A DNA stretch of 64,000 bases. It comes from Epsilonproteobacteria bacterium UBA4036 (lineage in GTDB: Bacteria; Campylobacterota; Campylobacteria; Campylobacterales; Arcobacteraceae). The position numbers and the translations under genes are program-made. The stretch lies in the NCBI GenBank assembly GCA_002382325.1, contig DGAG01000010.1:1-64000 (forward strand), read 5' to 3'. Below, piece after piece: positions 1 to 9,379 of the stretch (position 1 is its first letter; each line of letters starts with the position of its first letter). The notes under the pieces are model-generated. The model searched no databases. It worked only from the letters and a program-made list of their open reading frames with translations, and was not told where the DNA came from.

Positions 1-22
1 TACTTAACAAAAGGGGTTTATT

Positions 23-898
23 ATGGAAATAAAAGGTGATGAGTTTTTAAAAAATGTAAAAGTGAAACAAGAAGAAGAGACACTCAAACAAAAGTTAAAT
101 GAGTTTGAGAATTTACGACAACAAAACAGTGCATCGAACCCATATAAAGAGTATGTCAATAACGAACAACCTTATGATGATAATGAATTAGGGGATATAT
201 TATTGCAAAACTCAGCAAAAAATGATTCAAAAGAGAATAAGAAAAAATACATTATTTTAGGTGTTGCATTGGTTTTACTTTTTGTGATTACCATTGTTAT
301 TATTCGATTAATTACCAGTGATGGAGCCAATGACGTTAAATTTCAAGAGCAATCAACCTTGGAACAAGATAAAGCCTTAAACGATGAAAAAATCCAACAA
401 GAGTATCAACAAATTCTTAACGATAAACTCAAAAAAGTCAATGAAAACAGTGTTGTAGAAGTTCCCAAAGAGACGCAAGAAGATTTAAAACAACTTCAAG
501 AACAAGAAGAAGCCTTACCTGCTCAAGAAGAACAACAACCTAACCCTTTAAATATTGTCAAAGAAGAGCCTGTGGTTGAACCCGTAAAAACAGAAACTCC
601 TATGGCGAAACCTGTGGTCAAAAAAGAACCTGTACCTGTTAAAACTTCTCCTTCAACAGCCACAACCAAAGGGGTTTATATCCAAATAGGTGCTTTTTCA
701 AAAACACCTTCAGATAAATACCTCTCTGAGATAACCTCAAAAGGGTACAATTTTAAACTTCATAAAATGAACGTACAAGGCAAAGAGTTGATTAAAGTTT
801 TAGTAGGACCTTACAGCAGTCGAACTCAAGCTCAAGAAAATTTAAACAGTGTTCGAACTACACTGGGTGCCTCTGGTGCTTATATTTTAGAAATTTAA
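23..898 (+). CDS. SPOR-domain membrane protein
   Basis: Predicted inner-membrane protein of 291 aa with a peptidoglycan-binding SPOR domain, probably acting at the division septum. The N-terminal 73 residues are cytoplasmic and charged. One transmembrane helix lies at about residues 76-97 (IILGVALVLLFVITIVII). A Glu/Gln- then Pro/Val/Lys-rich periplasmic linker spans about 100-215, and the C-terminal SPOR fold about 217-291 (YIQIGAFS, LIKVLVGPYSS). The ATG follows AAAGGGG at a good distance. trpE starts 11 bp downstream, so the two are probably co-transcribed. The upstream context is cut by the window edge. SPOR recognition is confident; the exact division role is inferred from the family. 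Confidence 0.85.
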   Translation: MEIKGDEFLKNVKVKQEEETLKQKLNEFENLRQQNSASNPYKEYVNNEQPYDDNELGDILLQNSAKNDSKENKKKYIILGVALVLLFVITIVIIRLITSDGANDVKFQEQSTLEQDKALNDEKIQQEYQQILNDKLKKVNENSVVEVPKETQEDLKQLQEQEEALPAQEEQQPNPLNIVKEEPVVEPVKTETPMAKPVVKKEPVPVKTSPSTATTKGVYIQIGAFSKTPSDKYLSEITSKGYNFKLHKMNVQGKELIKVLVGPYSSRTQAQENLNSVRTTLGASGAYILEI

Positions 899-909
899 TA
901 AGGTTTTCA

Positions 910-2319
910 ATGACAATTTATTCTGAAGAACTGTTTTTAGACCAGTTTACGCCCGTATCCATTTACGCCAAAATTAAAGAGTTGTTTTCTTCTGAAATCA
1001 CTTTTTTGTTTGAAAGTACCATCAACTCAAGCGATGGGAACTACTCTTATATTTTAATTGGCGATAAAGAGCGAGTGTGGCACGAAAAAGGAAAAACATT
1101 TTTCAGAAATGAACACAACCAAACTCAAGAAGTCGATGCCAATCCCTTGAAATTTTTGCAAAAATATTACAAAAATTTTGACAAAGCCTTTTACAAACAA
1201 AAAGCTTTGGAGTTGGGCATTGGGCTGATTGATGGTTTTATTGGAAACGTGGGATACGATATAGGAAAAGAGTTTGAACCCAGTTTAAAACCGTATATGA
1301 ATCTCCTTCAAGATGATTTAAATATTCCTGATTTGGATTTAATTCGCCCCAAAATGATTTTGGGATTTTCACACAAAACATCAAAACTGGTTATGGTCAC
1401 CACTCTTAAAGAGTTTAACGAAAAAATTCCTACCATTAAAAAAAGTTTGATGTCTTGTTATGAGTTTATTCCATTAAAAAAAGCTGAACTTTTAGACGAA
1501 GGAAAATTCAACTACACCAAAGAACAATTCTTTGAAATGGTCGCAAAATCCAAAGAGATGATTAAAAGCGGTGATGTTTTTCAAATTTTAATGTCCAATC
1601 GATTTACGCAAAAAGCCATTGTGGATCATTTTAGTTTTTACCGAGCTTTACGAAGTAAAAATCCCAGTCCGTATCTTTTTTTATTGGAGTTTGAAGATTT
1701 TTCCATTGCAGGCAGTTCACCTGAGGTTATGGTTCGATTAGTTGATGGTCATATTTTACTTCGACCCATTGCAGGGACAAGAAAACGAGGAAAAACCCTT
1801 GATAAAGATTTGGAAATGGAAGAAGAGCTTATCAATGACCCCAAAGAGAGAGCCGAACACATTATGCTTATTGATTTAGGACGCAATGATGTAGGAAGAG
1901 TAGCTCATGCAGGAACCGTAAAAGTAACGGACTTAATGCGAATTGAAAGATATTCTCACGTCATGCACATTGTTTCAGATGTGGAAGCCATCATTGATGA
2001 AAAGTACGATATGTTTGATTTGTTTGCTGCAACTTTTACAGCAGGAACCATGACAGGTGCGCCCAAAATCAGAGCCATGCAACTCATTGCCCAATTTGAA
2101 GGCATCAAACGAAACTTTTACTCTGGAAGCATTGCGTACTTTGGATTTGATGGCAATATGGACAGTGCCATTACCATTCGTACCACCATGCTAACCAAAG
2201 ATAAAGTCATCTTCCAAGCAGGAGCAGGTGTGGTTGCGGATTCCATTCCTGAATTGGAATATTTAGAAGTTCACAATAAACTTGCAGCCAATATTGCTAC
2301 GCTCAACGATTTAGTGTAA
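910..2319 (+). CDS. trpE: anthranilate synthase component I
   Basis: Chorismate-utilising enzyme of 469 aa, the normal length for TrpE, for the first step of tryptophan synthesis. The C-terminal chorismate-binding domain is clear: SGDVFQILMSNRF near 220, GSSPEVMVRL near 268, RPIAGTRKRG near 285, DLGRNDVGRVA near 323, and FTAGTMTGAPKIRAM near 375. The catalytic core looks intact. No trpG glutaminase or other trp gene lies beside it, so the partner subunit must be encoded elsewhere. Start ATG is preceded by AAGG. Aminodeoxychorismate synthase (PabB) is the main alternative, but the length and N-terminal domain favour TrpE. Confidence 0.88.
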   Translation: MTIYSEELFLDQFTPVSIYAKIKELFSSEITFLFESTINSSDGNYSYILIGDKERVWHEKGKTFFRNEHNQTQEVDANPLKFLQKYYKNFDKAFYKQKALELGIGLIDGFIGNVGYDIGKEFEPSLKPYMNLLQDDLNIPDLDLIRPKMILGFSHKTSKLVMVTTLKEFNEKIPTIKKSLMSCYEFIPLKKAELLDEGKFNYTKEQFFEMVAKSKEMIKSGDVFQILMSNRFTQKAIVDHFSFYRALRSKNPSPYLFLLEFEDFSIAGSSPEVMVRLVDGHILLRPIAGTRKRGKTLDKDLEMEEELINDPKERAEHIMLIDLGRNDVGRVAHAGTVKVTDLMRIERYSHVMHIVSDVEAIIDEKYDMFDLFAATFTAGTMTGAPKIRAMQLIAQFEGIKRNFYSGSIAYFGFDGNMDSAITIRTTMLTKDKVIFQAGAGVVADSIPELEYLEVHNKLAANIATLNDLV

Positions 2320-2334
2320 GAGAAACTCTTACAC
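2314..2334 (+). terminator. hairpin at trpE stop
   Basis: A perfect 9-bp inverted repeat, GTGTAAGAG / CTCTTACAC, with an AAA loop, spans the trpE stop codon. It is followed by a moderately T-rich stretch rather than a clean U-tract. It lies 117 bp before the next gene, so it probably ends or weakens the SPOR-trpE transcript. Confidence 0.5.
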
Positions 2335-2450
2335 TCAATTCTCTTTGAATACTCTTTTTAAGAATAAAAAAACTCTGTTAATTATTTTTTTAACAAAAAT
2401 ATGTCACAATGACACAACTCTTTAAAAACACTTAAAATACTAGGAAAAAT

Positions 2451-3809
2451 ATGTGTAAGAAAATTCTTCTACTGAGCTTGTTGCTCTTAAATGTTTATGC
2501 CAATAATTTAGATGAAAAGTCCTCTTTAGAGGAGACCTTTTCAAATAGCCCCACGTCTGTTTTAACCTCCAATGATTATATTCTTGCTCTTTCACAATAT
2601 AAGCTTGGCAATTACACCACCTCATATAATCAGTTTAAAAAACTCTTTTTGCAATACAGTGATAATGTTGAAATCAATTATTACTTGGCAATGAGTGCGA
2701 TGTCGCTTAAATTGTATGACGATGCGACTGCTGCATTTGAGAGAGTGTTAATTGTCAAACCTGAATTTCATCGAGCACGACTGGAGTATGCGCGAGTACT
2801 TTTTCTTTTGGGATTTAAAGAAGAGGCTAAAAAAGAGTTTCTCAAAGTAGCTCAATACCCTATTCCTGAAAATGTGCGTGCCAATATCAACAAATATCTT
2901 GAACAAATAGATAATGCCAATACCATCGGGTCAACCTTTTTGGCGTTGAGTTTTGGGTATATCTATGATGATAATATCAACAGCGGAATTGATTCAAGCA
3001 CCTATAACTTACCGGGCTTTTTTAACTTAGCGGTTAATGGGGAAAAACCGCAATCCAGTACAGCCTATTTCACGTCATTGCAACTCAATCATATTCATAC
3101 TTTACACAAAGATTCTCCTTTTATAGTCAAACACACGGGATTTATCTATTATAAAAATCAAACCGAAAACAACAAATACAATTTTAATTTTTACTCGTAT
3201 AAACCAACACTGTATTACAACAATGTCAAAAATAAAGAGGAGTACTCGTTGCAACTGGGCATTGACAAAATTTTACCCGGAGATCACAATGACTTTATGG
3301 CATACTCTTTGATGCCCATGTACAAAAAACTTATCGACAAAGATACGATTTTTAGTGCCTTTGCCAACTATAAACAAGTTATTCACGATGATAATGTTAA
3401 TGAATACAAAGATTACATCAAAAAAGGGGGTGGATTTTCTTTGGAGTACAAAAAATTCACCTATACAATTAATTTTGAAGAAGATGACAAGAAAAGAGGT
3501 ACACGTACCGATGTGGACAAACACATTATCGAAAACAGTTTTTCATACCGTTATGACATAGAGTCAACTCTTATTTTAAATGCCCAATATCAATATCGAC
3601 AAATTGATTATGTCGATGATGACCTCTTTTTTAACAATACAAGAGAAGACATTAATCGTAATCTTTATTTGGGTTTGACCAAAATCATCAACAAAAAAGA
3701 TTTTGTAACCCTCTCTTACACACATACGGATAATGATTCCAATCAAGCGGCCTATGAATATGACAAAAACAGCGTGATGCTTAATTATACTTGGAGATTT
3801 AAATTATGA
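2451..3809 (+). CDS. TPR plus outer-membrane beta-barrel protein, Slam-like
   Basis: A 452-aa protein with a signal peptide (residues 1-17), TPR-type helical repeats at about 42-155, and a long beta-barrel at about 160-452. The barrel opens with LSFGYIYDDNINSG and ends in an aromatic strand (YTWRFKL). Periplasmic TPR followed by a barrel with an early DxNIN motif is the architecture of the surface lipoprotein assembly modifier (Slam/DUF560) translocons of type XI secretion. The stop overlaps the next gene by 4 bp (ATGA), so the two are translationally coupled, and the partner resembles a Slam cargo. The architecture is visible; the transport role is inference. A generic TPR outer-membrane protein is the alternative. 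Confidence 0.65.
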   Translation: MCKKILLLSLLLLNVYANNLDEKSSLEETFSNSPTSVLTSNDYILALSQYKLGNYTTSYNQFKKLFLQYSDNVEINYYLAMSAMSLKLYDDATAAFERVLIVKPEFHRARLEYARVLFLLGFKEEAKKEFLKVAQYPIPENVRANINKYLEQIDNANTIGSTFLALSFGYIYDDNINSGIDSSTYNLPGFFNLAVNGEKPQSSTAYFTSLQLNHIHTLHKDSPFIVKHTGFIYYKNQTENNKYNFNFYSYKPTLYYNNVKNKEEYSLQLGIDKILPGDHNDFMAYSLMPMYKKLIDKDTIFSAFANYKQVIHDDNVNEYKDYIKKGGGFSLEYKKFTYTINFEEDDKKRGTRTDVDKHIIENSFSYRYDIESTLILNAQYQYRQIDYVDDDLFFNNTREDINRNLYLGLTKIINKKDFVTLSYTHTDNDSNQAAYEYDKNSVMLNYTWRFKL

Positions 3810-5344
3810 AAAAAATCGTTCTACTCTTACTGACTTTCAATCTTTTACTTTTTGCCAACGTTGCAAAAATTGTTGCAATGAATGGCGAAGCAACCGTTTT
3901 AAGAGACAATAATACCATCACTTTGACTGTGGGAAATGAACTTTTAAAAGATGATGTTATCCAAACCAAAAACAATACCAAAATTCAAATTATTTTCAAA
4001 GATGAAACCATTGTAACCATTGGGAAAAATTCTGAATTTAAAATCAATGACTATATTTTTGATGAAGCCAACCAACAATACAGCGCCAACTTAGGTTTAG
4101 TACAAGGTACGTTTAGAACCATCACCGGCAAAATTGGGAAAGTGGCTCCTGAAAAATTTAAATTGAATTCAAAATCCTCTTCAATTGGGATTCGTGGTAC
4201 TCAAATTTTAAGCAACGTTCAAATACAAGGCGACACCATTTTTTGTACCGAAGGAGAAATTGAAATTGTTTCATTATTAACAGGTGAAACCATTACGCTA
4301 CAAGCCGGACAATTTGTACAAATACGAGAAGGTGAACCTGCTGTTGTTCAAGAGTTTGACGCGCAAACCATTAATACAACCGATACCAACACCAAATTTT
4401 TAAATGATGAAGAAAAAGAAGAAGCCCTAGAAAATTTTGGTGTGACTATAAACCAAGTTGACTTCCTGCAACCTATTGAAAATGAAGAAGATTTTTTTAT
4501 CGAAATAGTAAATATAAATAAACTTCACGCAACACTCAACGACACATCAACATATGACAAAATAGAAGATGCAAAGCAAGACAATTCTTCGTCAACTACT
4601 ATGAAAACATATTCTGTTCTTATGGGAGAATCTGGCAGTGATATTTTTAGTTCAAGTATTTTAAACTCAGGAACTAATGGAGAAATGCTTTTTGAAAGCG
4701 GTACGAGTCGTCGCTTAAACTTCCAATTAGATAATATTCTTTCAAACTATTCTAATGATGGCTCATATTCAGGAACTTTATCTACTATTGGTACTCAAAA
4801 TTTGGGAAATTTTTTAGATAGTTTTATTTCAAAAGAGTATTCCTCAGTCGAAGACAGTAAAGATGGACAAATGAACTTAGTTTTTGATACCAATGATGAT
4901 ATTCAATGGGGAAATTGGAATGTCTCTTTTACAGATATTAATTATGAAGAACACTCTTTAGAAGGATATTGGCTTATAGGAAATCAAACAGCTGCTTCTG
5001 AGGTTCAGAAATTAATTTCTGAAGAAGCTACGGCAGAATATAGTGGTTATGCTCTTGGAAAATCAAGCATGGGAACATTTGACGCATCTGACTCTTCTGT
5101 TACTTTTGATATCAATTTTGGAGCACAATCGTTGACAGGAAACTTTAATTTAGCCAATGGAAGCTATGATGAAGATGTTTCAGGGACTCTTACTTCCAGC
5201 GGATTTACCTTTACTCCTGATGCAGGAAGTGGAAGTGGAAATGGAAGTTTTTATGGAAGCAATGCCAACTCAGTAGGAGGAAACTTTAACTTAAATGATG
5301 GAAATTATACCTATTCAGGTGTCTTCAAAGCTAAAAAACAATAA
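3806..5344 (+). CDS. FecR-domain protein with TbpB-like C-terminal barrel
   Basis: A 512-aa exported protein. The signal peptide is residues 1-17 with no lipobox Cys, so it is probably soluble or surface-retained rather than a lipoprotein. A FecR domain covers about 30-175 (LKDDVIQTKNNTKIQIIF, SSSIGIRGTQ). An acidic linker leads to a beta-rich C-terminal region. The last 110 residues carry features of TbpB/fHbp-type barrels: ATAEYSGYALG near 409, FDINFGAQSLTGNF near 434, SFYGSNANSVGGNF at 481-494, and terminal SGVFKAKKQ. It is coupled by a 4-bp overlap to the Slam-like gene, which suggests it is the cargo. FecR is confident; the TbpB-like assignment is by motif eye only. The ligand is unknown. 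Confidence 0.7.
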   Translation: MKKIVLLLLTFNLLLFANVAKIVAMNGEATVLRDNNTITLTVGNELLKDDVIQTKNNTKIQIIFKDETIVTIGKNSEFKINDYIFDEANQQYSANLGLVQGTFRTITGKIGKVAPEKFKLNSKSSSIGIRGTQILSNVQIQGDTIFCTEGEIEIVSLLTGETITLQAGQFVQIREGEPAVVQEFDAQTINTTDTNTKFLNDEEKEEALENFGVTINQVDFLQPIENEEDFFIEIVNINKLHATLNDTSTYDKIEDAKQDNSSSTTMKTYSVLMGESGSDIFSSSILNSGTNGEMLFESGTSRRLNFQLDNILSNYSNDGSYSGTLSTIGTQNLGNFLDSFISKEYSSVEDSKDGQMNLVFDTNDDIQWGNWNVSFTDINYEEHSLEGYWLIGNQTAASEVQKLISEEATAEYSGYALGKSSMGTFDASDSSVTFDINFGAQSLTGNFNLANGSYDEDVSGTLTSSGFTFTPDAGSGSGNGSFYGSNANSVGGNFNLNDGNYTYSGVFKAKKQ

Positions 5345-5361
5345 GTTTTTTAGCTTCTTCC

Positions 5362-5410
5362 CATCAACCATCAACTAATCACCATTCACCACTCACTTCT
5401 TACTTTTCAC
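5362..5410 (+). repeat. heptad repeat element A, single arm
   Basis: Seven back-to-back 7-mers: CATCAAC, CATCAAC, TAATCAC, CATTCAC, CACTCAC, TTCTTAC, TTTTCAC. The shared pattern is NNNTYAM. It sits between the convergent FecR and cyclase genes. Only the pyrimidine-rich orientation is present; no complementary left arm is visible, unlike the other members of this family in the window. Confidence 0.8.
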
Positions 5411-5416
5411 CCCAAA

Positions 5417-7582
5417 CTATCCTTTACTCGTATGCTCAAACACCCCATCAAAATCAAATGGTGGAGTTTGAATATAGTGTTCGCACCTTTGAATATACAT
5501 CTTATAAATATTTTTATTGGTTTTTAAAGGATTACTCTCAAGACGTTTAAACGCTTCCAACGCTTTTTCAAAGTGTGAAGTTTTATACCATTCAATGGCA
5601 TGATGATAAGCATCTAACTCCTCTTTTAATTGGGCTTCTGCCGTTCCAAAACCCAACACTTGCCAAATCTCCACAGGTTCTGTTTTGCCTTTGACTTTAA
5701 CTAAATCCAAAAATCGAAAAATATACGTCTCTTTTAAATTCTCTTTCATAAAGTTTGAGATATTGAGTTTAGAGTCATAAAACTTACACAACGATTCCAA
5801 TCGTGCCCCTAAGTTAATGGGGTCACCAATAACCGTATAATCGCTTCGTCCACTGCTTCCCATTTCACCCACAACTGCCACACCACAATTTAACCCAATG
5901 CCAATATCAATAAGCGGTTTGTTCTCTTTTTGAAGTTTTTCATTAAGGATTTTTAAATAGCTGATTTGTTCCAATGAAGCTTTTACGGCCTTATCTTGAT
6001 GATTTTTTACATCACTTGGGGCGTTCCAGTACGCCATAATGGCATCGCCGATAAACTTATCAATCGTACCTTCATTTTGCATGATAATATCACTCATGGG
6101 TTCCATATACTCATTTAAATACTCAATTAACGCTTTGGCATTAGGCATGGCTTCTGAAATATTGGTAAAGCCTCTGACATCAGAGAAAAACACGGTCACC
6201 TCTTTGGATTGCCCATGTAAAGTGTTATCTTCATTTTTAAGTAAATCTTCCATAACTTTTGCAGAGACTTTAGAAGCAAACTTATTTTTAATCACATTAC
6301 TTTGTCGTATTTCAAAAAAGTAATTGACTAAAATTGCCACAGCTCCTATGACCACAATAGTCAATAGAGGGAAAAATATATTTAAAATTATGCCATCACT
6401 AAAGAGCAAATAATAAATCAAGTAAACATCTGCAAACAAAAATGCCCCAAAAGCCAAAGGAAGCAGATAGATATTCAAATAAATCATAATAAAAAAGACC
6501 ACAATAGCCAACAACACCATATGCACCACATTCGCACCATCTGCCCAAGAGGGTTTGTACAAAAAATCCCCTTGTAAAATATTGTCAATGACATTGGCGT
6601 GTACTTCTACTCCTGGAAAAACCGATTCAAAAGGCGTTGCACGTAAATCAAACAATCCTGCCGCACTCGTACCAATTAAAACCACTTTTCCCTCAACCTC
6701 ACTGGCTTCAAACTCATTATTTATAACAGTAGAAGCCGAAAGGTACTTAAAGGTTCTCTCTTTGCCTCGATAATTGACAATGACTCTTCCGTATCGATCG
6801 GTGGGAATGGTAATATCCCCCAAAGAGACATCTTGTACACCCAAATCATTGTAATTGACCACCACTTTTTTCACTCCCAAGGCGGCTCTTAAAAGTTCAA
6901 ATGCCAAAGAAGGATAGAGTTGTTCATTGTAACGAATGATTAAAGGTACGGAACGAATAATACCCGATTCATCCGGGACGTTATTAAAAAAGCCACTCGA
7001 ATAAGAGTTCTCTTGTACCAAAGGAATATTTAAGATGGTTCCTTTGGCATTGATGACATAATCTTGATTTAAATTGCGATTTTTTTCAACAAATATGGCA
7101 GGAATTTGAGGTGTTCTGTTCTCTAAAAATTCGGTCTCATTTAATTGAAATTGATAGCCCAAAATCGTAGGAGTATGGGCAATGGTTTGGGCAAATTGTT
7201 CATCGTAATTGGGTATATTCTTTTTTTGAATATCAAATTGATTTAAAATTTTATGAGGTGAAGTTCTGTCCTCTTCGGCAAACACAATGTCAAATCCAAT
7301 AATGCCCACACCGGCTTTGGTTAAATTCTCTAAAAGAGTCGATAACACATCTCGACTCCAAGGCCACTGCCCTATTTGTTTTAAAGATTTTTCATCAATA
7401 TCGACAATTACCACTTGGTTATTTTGAGGAATTTCTCCTCTTAAAATAAACATATAATCTCGAAATCGATTATCAATACTCTCCAAAGATTTTGGGAAAA
7501 AAACATAAAGCATCACGAGTGCAGCAATACTTGCTAATAATGTCAATGTATAGACAAGGATTTTTTTGGTTTTTGTTTTCAA
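5417..7582 (-). CDS. CHASE2-domain adenylate cyclase
   Basis: A 721-aa membrane receptor cyclase. An N-terminal membrane anchor (about 8-29) is followed by an extracytoplasmic CHASE2 sensor (about 40-330, with VVIVDIDEKSL and GWPW-like QWPWSRDV), then three membrane helices at about 350-425. A class III nucleotidyl cyclase domain covers about 455-640. Metal-binding Asp residues are in VFFSDVRGF and IDKFIGDAIMAY. The Lys of IDKF and Asp of VIGDPINLGARLES match ATP-using cyclases, so cAMP is the expected product. The C-terminal tail is helical. It is convergent to the FecR gene and divergent from pdxJ. The stimulus is unknown. Confidence 0.85.
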   Translation of the reverse strand: MKTKTKKILVYTLTLLASIAALVMLYVFFPKSLESIDNRFRDYMFILRGEIPQNNQVVIVDIDEKSLKQIGQWPWSRDVLSTLLENLTKAGVGIIGFDIVFAEEDRTSPHKILNQFDIQKKNIPNYDEQFAQTIAHTPTILGYQFQLNETEFLENRTPQIPAIFVEKNRNLNQDYVINAKGTILNIPLVQENSYSSGFFNNVPDESGIIRSVPLIIRYNEQLYPSLAFELLRAALGVKKVVVNYNDLGVQDVSLGDITIPTDRYGRVIVNYRGKERTFKYLSASTVINNEFEASEVEGKVVLIGTSAAGLFDLRATPFESVFPGVEVHANVIDNILQGDFLYKPSWADGANVVHMVLLAIVVFFIMIYLNIYLLPLAFGAFLFADVYLIYYLLFSDGIILNIFFPLLTIVVIGAVAILVNYFFEIRQSNVIKNKFASKVSAKVMEDLLKNEDNTLHGQSKEVTVFFSDVRGFTNISEAMPNAKALIEYLNEYMEPMSDIIMQNEGTIDKFIGDAIMAYWNAPSDVKNHQDKAVKASLEQISYLKILNEKLQKENKPLIDIGIGLNCGVAVVGEMGSSGRSDYTVIGDPINLGARLESLCKFYDSKLNISNFMKENLKETYIFRFLDLVKVKGKTEPVEIWQVLGFGTAEAQLKEELDAYHHAIEWYKTSHFEKALEAFKRLESNPLKTNKNIYKMYIQRCEHYIQTPPFDFDGVFEHTSKG

Positions 7583-7652
7583 AGAGAACTCTTCTTTATT
7601 TATTTTATAAAACTTTGGATATTATAACGAAAAGAGTTTTAAAGGATTTTGT

Positions 7653-8438
7653 ATGTTATTAGGTGTAAATATTGACCATATTGCGGTGTTAAGAGAAGCT
7701 CGTAAAATTAATGACCCCAATCCCATAGACGCGTTGGGCATTTGTAAACTTTCTGGTGCGGATCAAATTACGATTCACTTACGAGAAGACCGACGACACA
7801 TCAATGACACTGATGCCAAAAACATTATTCAATTAAGTCCTTTACCTGTCAATTTAGAGTGTTCAATTAACGATGATATTATTGATATTGTGTGCCAACT
7901 AAAACCTATGCGAGCAACCCTTGTACCTGAAAACAGAGATGAAGTGACCACCGAAGGTGGATTGGATGTAAAAAATAATTTTGATAAAATCAAAAAAGTG
8001 GTTCAAAAATTGCACGACCATGAAATCGAAGTCTCTTTATTTATTGACCCGTATAAAGAAGCCATTGGCTTATCTAAAGAGTTAGAGGTTGAGTGGATTG
8101 AGCTACACACAGGCAGTTATGCCAATATTTACGCCATGTTAAACTTAAATTTAAACAACAGTGCTCACAGCATTAAAGAACTTGAGTTAAGTAAAGCAGA
8201 ACTTAAAGAGTTACTTAAAATCAGTCTTAATACTCTTAAAACCTCTTCAAAAGAGGCAAAAAAATTGGGCTTAAAGGTTGCAGCAGGACATGGGTTAAAT
8301 TATCAAAACGTAAAACCCATTGCCTCCATTAAAGCCATCAGTGAGCTTAATATTGGGCAAAGCATTATTGCACGTTCGGTCTTTACAGGGTTAAAAGAAG
8401 CCATTGTTAGTATGAAAACCTTGGTACAAGAAAAATAA
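7653..8438 (+). CDS. pdxJ: pyridoxine 5'-phosphate synthase
   Basis: A 261-aa TIM-barrel enzyme that condenses 1-deoxyxylulose 5-phosphate with 3-amino-2-oxopropyl phosphate in the DXP-dependent PLP pathway. Diagnostic stretches are LGVNIDHIAVLREAR at the N-terminus, GADQITIHLREDRRHI near 35, and AAGHGLNYQNV near 209. The stop overlaps the pdxA start by one base (TAATG), so the two dedicated pathway enzymes are co-translated. Start ATG follows AAAGGATTTTGT. Length is typical for the family, slightly long because of an Asn/Lys insertion around 165-195, as is common in Campylobacterota. Confidence 0.95.
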   Translation: MLLGVNIDHIAVLREARKINDPNPIDALGICKLSGADQITIHLREDRRHINDTDAKNIIQLSPLPVNLECSINDDIIDIVCQLKPMRATLVPENRDEVTTEGGLDVKNNFDKIKKVVQKLHDHEIEVSLFIDPYKEAIGLSKELEVEWIELHTGSYANIYAMLNLNLNNSAHSIKELELSKAELKELLKISLNTLKTSSKEAKKLGLKVAAGHGLNYQNVKPIASIKAISELNIGQSIIARSVFTGLKEAIVSMKTLVQEK

Positions 8439-9379
8439 TGAAACCCAACCTACCAAGCAAACCTACTATTGCAATTAGTATAGGTGATTTAAATGGTGTG
8501 GGCATTGAATTAGCCTTACTCAATCATGAAAAAATCAAAAAATGGGCTAATCCTTTGTATTGTATCAACGCTTCGTTACTTCAACAAGCTGCCAATTTAC
8601 TTAATGTTAAAATTCCCCATGATTTTAAACTGCATGAAACACAAGGGATTTTTAGAGTTCGTCCCAGCAAAGTGTGTGCCAAAAGTGGAGAGTATTCGTT
8701 TAACTCATTTTTAGATGCCATTAAACTCACCCAAGAAAAAAAAGCAAAAGCCGTTGTAACTTTACCCATTAACAAAGAGTCTTGGAGTAAAGCCAATATC
8801 AAGTACAAAGGACACACCGAGCTTTTGCGAGAATATTTTAAAAAAGATGCCATTATGATGTTGGGATGTAAAGAGATGTTTGTGGCACTGTTTACAGAGC
8901 ATACGGCATTAAAAAATGTGCCCAAACTGGTTAAAACTGAAAAACTTATCACTTTTTTGTTGGACTTTTACTCTTGTGTCAAACCCAAAAAAACGGTTGC
9001 CGTTTTAGGGCTAAATCCCCATGCCAGTGATAATGGGGTTTTAGGCAATGAAGAAAAAAAAATCAAAAAAGCCATTAAAGCAGTCAACGCCAAACTCAAT
9101 AAAGAGATATTTACCCAACCTTTGGTTCCGGATACTGCGTTTACACCACATTCAAGAAAAAATTACAAATATTTTATTGCGATGTACCATGACCAAGGAT
9201 TAATTCCTCTAAAAACAATCTACTTTGAGGAAAGCATTAATATCAGTTTGAATTTGCCTATTATTCGCACCTCGGTAGATCATGGTACCGCATTTGATAT
9301 TGCGTATAAACACAAAGCCCATGCAAAAAGTTATTTAAATGCTGTCAAAGAAGCCGTAAAATTAGCCAAAAACAGATGA
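8438..9379 (+). CDS. pdxA: 4-hydroxythreonine-4-phosphate dehydrogenase
   Basis: A 313-aa NAD-dependent dehydrogenase whose product is the amine substrate of PdxJ. Visible family motifs include ISIGDLNGVGIEL at the N-terminus, VTLPINKESW near 106, KGHTELL near 123, LGLNPHASDNG near 190, and MYHDQGLIPLKT near 249. Metal-binding His residues are in GHT, NPHA and YHDQ. It is tightly linked to pdxJ (1-bp overlap) and its end overlaps the next ATPase gene by 4 bp. The sequence looks complete. Confidence 0.95.
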   Translation: MKPNLPSKPTIAISIGDLNGVGIELALLNHEKIKKWANPLYCINASLLQQAANLLNVKIPHDFKLHETQGIFRVRPSKVCAKSGEYSFNSFLDAIKLTQEKKAKAVVTLPINKESWSKANIKYKGHTELLREYFKKDAIMMLGCKEMFVALFTEHTALKNVPKLVKTEKLITFLLDFYSCVKPKKTVAVLGLNPHASDNGVLGNEEKKIKKAIKAVNAKLNKEIFTQPLVPDTAFTPHSRKNYKYFIAMYHDQGLIPLKTIYFEESINISLNLPIIRTSVDHGTAFDIAYKHKAHAKSYLNAVKEAVKLAKNR

